Part shown: positions 1-4,548 of the stretch, piece after piece | How positions within the stretch are numbered: position 1 is the first letter of the stretch | Layout: the number at the start of each line of letters is the position of its first letter | Assembly: GCA_030668905.1 (NCBI GenBank) | Contig: DAOVEQ010000085.1 | Coordinates: 1 to 5,360 of the forward strand | Source of the DNA: Thermococci archaeon | Lineage (GTDB): Archaea > Methanobacteriota_B > Thermococci > Methanofastidiosales > B48-G16 | Reading direction: 5' to 3' | DNA length: 5,360 bases | Notes under the pieces: model-generated | Told to the model about the DNA's origin: nothing | Databases searched by the model: none | Seen by the model: only the letters and a program-made list of their open reading frames with translations | Made by a program: the position numbers and the translations under genes

Positions 1-396
1 TAAGAAAAGCTTTGCGTTTCCTATGTTCATTTCAAAATTCAAGTTTTTGAATGTATCCCCTATTGTACCGTGTATATCGCCGACAGGCACAGAAAACATT
101 ATCGTATCCCCCAGATCCTCTATTTTTGGAGCTTCGGGAGATTCCCCTTTCCTGTACTTCACTATGGTAGTAATATCATAGAGAGACCCGTTCGATAATC
201 TCATCTCCACATTGCCTATCTCTATATCTGCCAAAAATGTTTCTCTGTCCAACAAATTTTCCTCCACGAAATGATACGTCTTTGTTTCTCTTTCATCAGT
301 ATTTATGTACAATTCTCCATCCTTAGTTTTAACTGTGCATCCGCTAAGGATTACACAGCCTACTATAATTCCTACCATACAAAATTTTTTTATCAT
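1..396 (-). CDS. Lipoprotein with toast-rack-like (LiaF/DUF2154-like) domain, C-terminus cut by window edge
   Basis: The frame is open from ATG at 396 to base 1, giving 132 residues with no stop, so the C-terminus lies outside the window. Residues 1-20 form a lipoprotein signal: M-I-K-K, a hydrophobic stretch, then the lipobox L17-S-G-C20. The mature protein would be lipid-anchored at C20 on the outer face of the membrane. After a polar linker, residues 58-70 (I-E-I-G-N-V-E-M-R-L-S-N-G) and 119-132 (L-N-F-E-M-N-I-G-N-A-K-L-F-L) are two similar beta-strand units. They resemble the repeated 'IGxGxLxL' strands of the toast-rack domain of LiaF/DUF2154 proteins and of DUF4097 adhesin-like beta-helices. 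A GGTGA ribosome binding site (402-406) sits 4 bases before the ATG, which supports this start. The gene is transcribed divergently from the KH-protein gene. The lipoprotein call is firm; the domain assignment comes from pattern only, and the function is unknown. Confidence 0.72.
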   Translation of the reverse strand, partial: MIKKFCMVGIIVGCVILSGCTVKTKDGELYINTDERETKTYHFVEENLLDRETFLADIEIGNVEMRLSNGSLYDITTIVKYRKGESPEAPKIEDLGDTIMFSVPVGDIHGTIGDTFKNLNFEMNIGNAKLFL

Positions 397-447
397 GCTA
401 TCACCTTTCCTAAACACTTAGTTTTCATATACATAAAAACTAACTAC

Positions 448-466
448 TTATATAAAAACCTTTCGG
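448..466 (-). promoter_or_regulatory. Archaeal BRE/TATA promoter for the lipoprotein gene
   Basis: Read on the minus strand, a purine-rich BRE (CCGAAAGG) is followed directly by TTTTTATATAA, a good archaeal TATA box. Placing the transcription start about 25 bases downstream of the box centre puts it near 428, leaving a leader of roughly 30 bases before the ATG at 396. This is inferred from motif and spacing only. Confidence 0.6.
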
Positions 467-500
467 TCGGTATTTTTATAAATGTTGATTTAGAGAGATC

Positions 501-517
501 GAAAAAATTTTTATATG
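501..517 (+). promoter_or_regulatory. Archaeal BRE/TATA promoter for the KH-protein/aspS pair
   Basis: GAAAAAA (501-507) followed by TTTTTATATG (508-517) fits an archaeal BRE plus TATA box. Transcription would start near 536-541, giving a leader of about 15 bases that just includes the GGTGA ribosome binding site. A second, weaker TATA-like stretch (TTTTTATAAA, 473-482) lies upstream. The segment between the two divergent promoters contains TCGGTCGG (463-470), the only GC-rich tract there, which could be a regulator site; this last point is speculative. Confidence 0.6.
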
Positions 518-544
518 CTTATCTCAATAAAATATAAAACTACA

Positions 545-549
545 GGTGA
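545..549 (+). promoter_or_regulatory. Ribosome binding site GGTGA that decides the KH-protein start
   Basis: GGTGA lies 5 bases before ATG 555. A longer reading would begin at GTG 546, but that codon is inside this ribosome binding site and almost at the predicted transcription start, so ATG 555 is preferred. Confidence 0.7.
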
Positions 550-554
550 CAAAG

Positions 555-1058
555 ATGAAAATGCCTATTTGTGACACTTGCCTTAAGACTAACACTCTCT
601 GCAATGTATGTAAAGAGAAGTTAAAAAGAAGAGAGATAACAAAATTGGAGATAGAATTAGCCAGAACGCTTTATAGTATAGACAAGGACTACAAACTTGG
701 AGATATAACATTTAAAAAATCTGTAGAATCTGATGGTTTAATAATAATGATCGTGGGTAAAGGGGATGTCGGAAGCACAGTGGGCAGGGGAGGAAAAGTT
801 ATCAGGATACTGAGAAGAAAGTTTAATAAAAGAATAAGAGTCGTGGAAGATACAGATGATCTGAAAAAACTTGTAGGAGAGTTAATTCATCCTGCTAGAA
901 TAACTGGGGTAAATATAGTCTATCCTGTGTCGGGAGATGCAATAAATAAGATAAGAATAGATAAAGCATCAAAAGATAAGATGCCCATAGACGTATCAGT
1001 AATTGAAAATGCAGTAAGAAAAATAATAAAAAAAGATATAAAAATAGTATTTGAGTGA
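555..1058 (+). CDS. Zinc-binding NusA-like KH-domain RNA-binding protein
   Basis: The product has 167 residues. The N-terminus carries two close cysteine pairs, C6-D-T-C9 and C16-N-V-C19, arranged as a small zinc knuckle. A short helical region (about 25-45) leads to a KH domain whose RNA-binding GxxG loop is G78-R-G-G-K, followed by a basic helix (residues 81-90). Residues 112-167 look like a second KH-like unit without a GxxG loop, ending in a basic helix and the strand D-I-K-I-V-F-E. This arrangement matches archaeal NusA-like KH proteins of the archaeal elongation factor group. They bind RNA and are thought to act with RNA polymerase or the ribosome, but their role is poorly established. 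The gene opens a two-gene operon with aspS, and its TGA stop falls in the aspS ribosome binding site. All 12 arginines use AGA or AGG. The fold assignment is strong; the biochemical role is inference. Confidence 0.8.
   Translation: MKMPICDTCLKTNTLCNVCKEKLKRREITKLEIELARTLYSIDKDYKLGDITFKKSVESDGLIIMIVGKGDVGSTVGRGGKVIRILRRKFNKRIRVVEDTDDLKKLVGELIHPARITGVNIVYPVSGDAINKIRIDKASKDKMPIDVSVIENAVRKIIKKDIKIVFE
1053..1058 (+). promoter_or_regulatory. aspS ribosome binding site overlapping the upstream stop codon
   Basis: GAGTGA, followed by TT, partly matches the archaeal GAGGTGAT consensus, with GTGAT as the pairing core. Its last three bases are the TGA stop of the KH-protein gene, and it lies 5 bases before ATG 1064. 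A GTG at 1055 is in frame but sits inside the site, so it is not the preferred start. Confidence 0.6.
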
Positions 1059-1063
1059 TTAAA

Positions 1064-2311
1064 ATGATACTTAAAGGATGGATACATGAAATCAGAGATT
1101 TAGGAGGGATAAAGTTTCTGATTTTAAGAAACAGAGAAGGTTTACATCAGATAGTCCTTCCAAAGAAAAAGATTTCTAAAGATATCTTTGAGATGGTATC
1201 CGCATTAAATAAAGAAGATGTGATTACAATAGAATGTGAAAAAAAAGATAGCAGGGCAAAAGATTTTGAATTCGAGTACCTGCCCTCGAAAATAAAAATA
1301 CTCAATAAATCTGAGACGCCTTTGCCTCTTGATCCTGCAGAAAAAGTATCTGCAGAGATGGACACGAGACTGGACAACAGATTTCTAGACCTGAGGAAAA
1401 GAAAGATTTTTAACATTTTTAAAATAAGAAGCGAATTACTAAAATATACCAGAGAATTCCTTTTAAAGGAAGATTTCATAGAGATTCATACGCCTAAAAT
1501 TATCTCTACGGCATCCGAAGGAGGAACCGAACTTTTTCCCGTTCAATATTTTGAAAAAAGAGCTTATTTATCACAGAGCCCGCAGCTTTATAAAGAAATG
1601 ATGATGGCTGCAGGATTTGATAGAGTATTTGAGATTACATGGTATTTCAGGGCCGAGGAACACAATACAAGAAGGCATCTTAACGAGTCAACTGCAATTG
1701 ATTTAGAGATGGCGTTTATAAAAGATGAAGAAGATATCATGAAAATTCTGGAGAATCTTATCCATTATACTCTTAAGAAATTATCTGAAAACTGTAAAAA
1801 TGAGTTAGAGGAAGTGGGGGTGAAAATAGAGTGTCCTAAGCTTCCATTTAAAAGAATAACGTATGATGAAGCTGTTAAGATACTCCATGATAGAGGATCC
1901 AACATAAAATGGGGGGAGGACCTCGGAACGGAAGATGAAAAAATTCTTGGGAAGTATATGAAAGAAAATAATACAGATTATTATTTCATAAAAAAATTCC
2001 CTGAGAACAAGATATTTTATATAATGCCAGATGGAAAATACTGCAGAGGATTCGATCTTGACTGTAACGGTGTTGAAATTACATCTGGAGGACAGAGAAT
2101 ACATGACCATAGTCTTTTGGTAAAAAGAATTCAGGAATTCGGATTGGATCCCGAGAATTTCAAGGACTATCTGAAAGTTTTCAGATACGGGATGCCTCCT
2201 CACGGGGGATTTGGGATGGGGATAGAAAGGTTTCTCATGGAGATCCTGAAAATAGATAATATAAGAGAGTGTATACTTTTTCCGAGGGACAGGAACAGGA
2301 TAAAGCCGTAG
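1064..2311 (+). CDS. aspS: Archaeal-type aspartyl-tRNA synthetase (aspartate--tRNA ligase)
   Basis: A cytosolic class IIb enzyme of 415 residues that activates aspartate with ATP and charges tRNA-Asp. An N-terminal OB-fold anticodon-binding domain (about 1-85, with [11 protein letters not shown] near residues 5-15) precedes the catalytic core. Core landmarks are motif 1 around F138-IEIHTP, the flipping loop near T149-A-S-E-G-G-T-E, the aspartate-site Q171-S-P-Q-L-Y-K, motif 2 from F195-R-A-E-E-H-N through H205-L-N-E, and motif 3 with G376-M-P-P-H-G-G and R389. There is no bacterial GAD insertion, which fits the archaeal/eukaryotic type. The OB fold starts almost at once, lacking the roughly 15-20 residue N-terminal segment usual in archaeal AspRS. 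The residue thought to read anticodon position 36 is His8, not the Trp of strictly discriminating enzymes, so charging of tRNA-Asn is possible. Core conservation is high, with some unusual changes such as I-T-W-Y before motif 2. Confidence 0.96.
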   Translation: MILKGWIHEIRDLGGIKFLILRNREGLHQIVLPKKKISKDIFEMVSALNKEDVITIECEKKDSRAKDFEFEYLPSKIKILNKSETPLPLDPAEKVSAEMDTRLDNRFLDLRKRKIFNIFKIRSELLKYTREFLLKEDFIEIHTPKIISTASEGGTELFPVQYFEKRAYLSQSPQLYKEMMMAAGFDRVFEITWYFRAEEHNTRRHLNESTAIDLEMAFIKDEEDIMKILENLIHYTLKKLSENCKNELEEVGVKIECPKLPFKRITYDEAVKILHDRGSNIKWGEDLGTEDEKILGKYMKENNTDYYFIKKFPENKIFYIMPDGKYCRGFDLDCNGVEITSGGQRIHDHSLLVKRIQEFGLDPENFKDYLKVFRYGMPPHGGFGMGIERFLMEILKIDNIRECILFPRDRNRIKP

Positions 2312-2322
2312 TCAGTAAATTC

Positions 2323-3678
2323 CTAAGTAAAGTCCTGCTGCCTTCTTCTTACCCTATACAGATTTCTCAGGCTCCCTATATGTGCAAACTCTACCCCGGG
2401 GGGTATATCTCTCCCCTTGTTCAAATAATTCCACCAGTGCACTACGAAACCACCAACAGCTAGCTCCCTTAGTTTATCTTTCCTGTATTTTGCCAGTTCC
2501 AGCTCATCTTCTAAAGATCTCACGTCAGAAACAGTGTCTCCACCGTTCAAAAACAATTCATCTACACGTTTCAAAAGAGTTTTTATTAGAAGATATGTTA
2601 TTGACTCGGATTTTGTTTCTAATGTTGCTCTAGGTTCTACAGAACCATTTTGCAAGAATATTCTTTTTGTGGATATATTCCCTATCATCTTAATTGTATT
2701 TGGACCTATGGATATAAATCTGCCTTTATCTATATCTCTTAAATCAACTACCTTTTCTATGCCATTCTCATCTTCTATCAAAACGTCTATAGGTAGTATA
2801 ATATCTATGACGCCGTTGTCTATTTTTTCAGCTATTTTTAAAGCTTCTGCTTTTGTAGATTCCCATTTTACTCCAAAAAAATTCTCTATAAGTTCTTTGT
2901 TCAGTTTTCCAATAGTGTGCGGAAGTGTTCTTCCAAGAGAGGGAGCTTTATTTATAAGTGCCCAGAGAAGAAGCACAAAGATCGGCCCTCCATCTAAATT
3001 TACCAATAGATCCTCTTTGCCCTCTGTGAGAAGGATAGCCCTTAATTTATCTCTCTTCGCTCCAGCTATCCCCCATATCTTTATATTGCCATTTTCACTG
3101 TTGTAAATTTTAGTTATGTCCTCCAATTCTCTGGCAAAATAAGAGTTGCAGAAACACCCATCAGAAAATACCCTCAATGAAAGACTGTCTCTATGACACG
3201 AAGATAGGGCACCATTGATCTTTGTGGTATCTTTTATTAACTTCCAAAATTCTGTATTTGAAGAGTTTGCAGGTGGATTTCTCTCTTCGAGAACGGTCTT
3301 TCTTACATTGTCCAAAAATATCAATGACTCTTTATATTTCTCATTGGCTCTCTTCATCTCCTCAAGAGATTTTACGAAAACAATATTCTTTACTTCTGGG
3401 TTTATGGGATCTATCTCTCTCTCCAGCATCTCTTTTAAAACGTGGAAATTCTCTTTAAGAGTTCCATCGGGGATAGAAGAATGGGATGTGCATAATATGT
3501 TCGCTTTTTTCTTCTGCAATTGTCTTATCGCAAGTATCGTCCTTACAGTCTGTTCCACTCTTAATGATGGTCTTGGGGGCTCATTAATATCTGCTCTTAA
3601 ATAAACTGTATCTAAATCATAATTTATATCTGAAATATCGGCAAGAACTATGTCTTCTGAGGTCTCTATGATCCTCAC
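2323..3678 (-). CDS. Highly divergent phosphoglycerate kinase-like protein
   Basis: The product has 451 residues, somewhat longer than typical PGK (about 390-420). PGK landmarks appear in order: V25-YLRADINEP (VLVRVDLN-type start with D30 and N32), an arginine at R40, S65-H66 in the sugar-phosphate loop, D123-N-V-R (ENVRF-type), C161-H-R-D (AHR-type), a helix F181-ARELEDI, I204-AGAK (GGAK-type nucleotide-site lysine), I294-LPIDV, I324-GPNTI, N344-G, N378-GGDT, and V408-GG followed by I425-PPG. Both Rossmann-like lobes are therefore represented. Changes include the loop normally H-x-x-R-P, here H-S-S-I-P, so its arginine is missing. STGGGA is reduced to AVGGFV, and NGPMG to NGSVE. Canonical PGK transfers phosphate between 1,3-bisphosphoglycerate and ADP. 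Whether this protein still does so is uncertain; a pseudoenzyme or a kinase for another acyl-phosphate is possible. It has its own promoter and appears monocistronic. Start GTG 3678 is chosen from GGTGA 4 bases upstream. Arginine codons are native-like (29 of 30 AGR). Confidence 0.75.
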   Translation of the reverse strand: MRIIETSEDIVLADISDINYDLDTVYLRADINEPPRPSLRVEQTVRTILAIRQLQKKKANILCTSHSSIPDGTLKENFHVLKEMLEREIDPINPEVKNIVFVKSLEEMKRANEKYKESLIFLDNVRKTVLEERNPPANSSNTEFWKLIKDTTKINGALSSCHRDSLSLRVFSDGCFCNSYFARELEDITKIYNSENGNIKIWGIAGAKRDKLRAILLTEGKEDLLVNLDGGPIFVLLLWALINKAPSLGRTLPHTIGKLNKELIENFFGVKWESTKAEALKIAEKIDNGVIDIILPIDVLIEDENGIEKVVDLRDIDKGRFISIGPNTIKMIGNISTKRIFLQNGSVEPRATLETKSESITYLLIKTLLKRVDELFLNGGDTVSDVRSLEDELELAKYRKDKLRELAVGGFVVHWWNYLNKGRDIPPGVEFAHIGSLRNLYRVRRRQQDFT

Positions 3679-3682
3679 ATGA

Positions 3683-3687
3683 TCACC
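3683..3687 (-). promoter_or_regulatory. Ribosome binding site fixing the GTG start of the PGK-like gene
   Basis: On the minus strand GGTGA is followed by TCAT and then GTG (3678-3676). An ATG at 3680 overlaps this start out of frame and is followed at once by TGA, so it can only encode a start-stop. GTG 3678 is the only usable start at proper spacing. Confidence 0.65.
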
Positions 3688-3707
3688 TAATGCTATTTCT
3701 TTAGACG

Positions 3708-3726
3708 ATATTTAAATCTTTTGCCG
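3708..3726 (-). promoter_or_regulatory. Archaeal BRE/TATA promoter for the PGK-like gene
   Basis: On the minus strand CGGCAAAAGA (BRE-like) is followed by TTTAAATAT, a TATA-like box. A start about 25 bases downstream would fall near 3685-3692, just upstream of or at the ribosome binding site, giving a very short leader. Motif evidence only. Confidence 0.5.
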
Positions 3727-3760
3727 AAGATAGTGAAAAGTTGAAGAGTTTAGACATGCA

Positions 3761-3778
3761 GCGAAAGTTTTTAAAACT
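3761..3778 (+). promoter_or_regulatory. Candidate BRE/TATA promoter for the methyltransferase gene
   Basis: GCGAAAG followed by TTTTTAAAA resembles a BRE plus TATA box. The box lies within a perfect inverted repeat, AGTTTT-T-AAAACT (3766-3778). If it is used, transcription starts near 3797-3802 and the leader is about 75 bases, much longer than for the other genes here. A second similar element (GCGAAA at 3835-3840, then TTTTAAAA at 3846-3853) lies closer to the gene, but its transcript would begin at or after the ribosome binding site. Confidence 0.4.
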
Positions 3779-3821
3779 CAAAATCTATAATATTATTATC
3801 GTAAAAAACGTTAAACGGACA

Positions 3822-3845
3822 AAATAGTCGTTGTGCGAAATAGTC
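3822..3845 (+). repeat. Direct repeat AAATAGTC x2 in the methyltransferase leader
   Basis: AAATAGTC occurs at 3822-3829 and 3838-3845, a 16-base period, just upstream of the methyltransferase ribosome binding site. Spaced short repeats like this can be regulator half-sites, but in AT-rich DNA chance recurrence is also likely. Confidence 0.3.
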
Positions 3846-3859
3846 TTTTAAAAAAAAAT

Positions 3860-3865
3860 AGGAGG
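3860..3865 (+). promoter_or_regulatory. Strong ribosome binding site AGGAGG for the methyltransferase
   Basis: AGGAGG ends 8 bases before ATG 3874. It uses the 5' half of the AGGAGGTGAT consensus, whereas the genes to the left use the GGTGA half at a 4-5 base spacing. The implied pairing register to 16S rRNA is nearly the same, so this alone does not mark the gene as foreign. Confidence 0.65.
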
Positions 3866-3873
3866 AAACTACC

Positions 3874-4404
3874 ATGGATAAACCAAAACCTAATTTTGAT
3901 TTCAAACTCATGTCTTTTGGCTACAAATTTCGTGATTTCTTCTTACCCCGCATGAACACCTTGAAAGAAGCAGGAATAAAACCAGGTTTTCATGTACTCG
4001 ATTATGGCTGTGGACCCGGCAGTTATATAATCCCTCTTGTGGAATTGGCGGGCAAATCAGGGAAAATCTACGCTCTAGATATCCATCCTCTTGCCATTCA
4101 GAGGGTTCAGAGTATCGCTTCAAAAAAGCAACTGAGGAATGTGAAAACCATTTGTTCCGATTGCAAAACTGGATTGCCAGATAATAGCGTAGATGTAGTT
4201 TTATTATACGATACCTTTCACGTGCTGAATGACCCGAATGGAGTACTAAAAGAGCTACATCGAGTATTGAAAACAAATGGGTTTCTATCATTCAGTGACC
4301 ACCACATGAAAGAAAATGAAATACTGTCTAAGGTAACAAATGGGGGATTGTTTAAACTATCGAGAAAGGGCAAAAGAACATATAGTTTCTTGAAATATGA
4401 ATAG
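3874..4404 (+). CDS. Class I SAM-dependent methyltransferase, small UbiE/Methyltransf_11-like
   Basis: A soluble protein of 176 residues that should transfer a methyl group from S-adenosylmethionine to an unknown acceptor. Motif I is V41-LDYGCGPGS, the SAM-binding glycine loop. The acidic residue after strand 2 is D70 (I-Y-A-L-D-I-H). The adenine-side acidic residue is D96 in C94-S-D-C, and L111-YDTFHVL is the motif IV region. E127-LHRVLKTNGFLSF gives the usual post-motif helix and strand. The protein ends shortly after the last core strands, a normal size for compact members. It lacks the conserved cysteine set of ArsM arsenite methyltransferases, and nothing specifies the substrate. The start is fixed by the AGGAGG site, and the gene ends in tandem stops TAG TAA (4402-4407). 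It converges on the GNAT/YoaP-like gene. Three of its seven arginine codons are CGN, unlike the left-hand genes, which suggests different ancestry. Confidence 0.88.
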   Translation: MDKPKPNFDFKLMSFGYKFRDFFLPRMNTLKEAGIKPGFHVLDYGCGPGSYIIPLVELAGKSGKIYALDIHPLAIQRVQSIASKKQLRNVKTICSDCKTGLPDNSVDVVLLYDTFHVLNDPNGVLKELHRVLKTNGFLSFSDHHMKENEILSKVTNGGLFKLSRKGKRTYSFLKYE

Positions 4405-4548
4405 TAACGGGCGATTTCACACAGCATAAAAGATTCGTGCCTTATCACACTCACTCAAATTTTTGCTTTGTAAAATTTCTTTTATCCTCGATACATTACA
4501 ATAATAAATTGCAGGACTTGCCGAAAAAAAATTATGTACCACTCATTA
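4405..4548. other. Convergent intergenic spacer without a recognised gene
   Basis: This 144-base AT-rich stretch separates two convergent genes. No ORF, tRNA or structured RNA is apparent. It holds a weak AT-only inverted repeat, AAATTTT/AAAATTT (4457-4463 and 4472-4478), followed by CTTTT. This could help end the methyltransferase transcript, but the stem is too weak to assert as a terminator. Confidence 0.5.
4524..4531 (-). terminator. Oligo-T candidate terminator of the GNAT/YoaP-like gene
   Basis: Read on the minus strand, a run of eight T begins 17 bases after the TAA stop (4549-4551). Archaeal RNA polymerase commonly terminates at oligo-T tracts without a hairpin, so this is a reasonable terminator. 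Motif evidence only. Confidence 0.4.

Noticed and set aside
271..537. 88-codon open frame on the plus strand
   Set aside because: It runs antisense through the start of the lipoprotein gene and across both promoters, has no ribosome binding site, and its product is low-complexity Phe/Tyr/Ile-rich.
2534..3604. Long plus-strand open frames opposite the PGK-like gene
   Set aside because: They are serine/phenylalanine-rich mirror readings of the minus-strand gene, without ribosome binding sites or recognisable domains. The minus-strand reading shows ordered PGK landmarks.
3786..3791. TATAAT resembling a bacterial -10 box upstream of the methyltransferase
   Set aside because: No matching -35 element lies at 16-18 bases upstream, and the region is AT-rich enough for this hexamer to arise by chance.
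3690..3873. Integration site, tRNA gene or mobile element at the codon-use boundary
   Set aside because: No tRNA-like sequence, long direct repeats, terminal inverted repeats or transposase remnants could be seen.
3874..4404. Assignment of the methyltransferase as ArsM (arsenite methyltransferase)
   Set aside because: The few cysteines (such as C46, C94, C97) do not follow the conserved ArsM arrangement, and no ars genes are visible.
3908..4454. Minus-strand open frames opposite the methyltransferase
   Set aside because: They are antisense to a clear SAM methyltransferase with intact motifs and have no protein-like features of their own.
4457..4478. Inverted repeat AAATTTT/AAAATTT as an intrinsic terminator
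   Set aside because: The stem is seven A/T pairs with an 8-base loop and would be unstable, particularly if the host is thermophilic. It is kept only as a note on the spacer.
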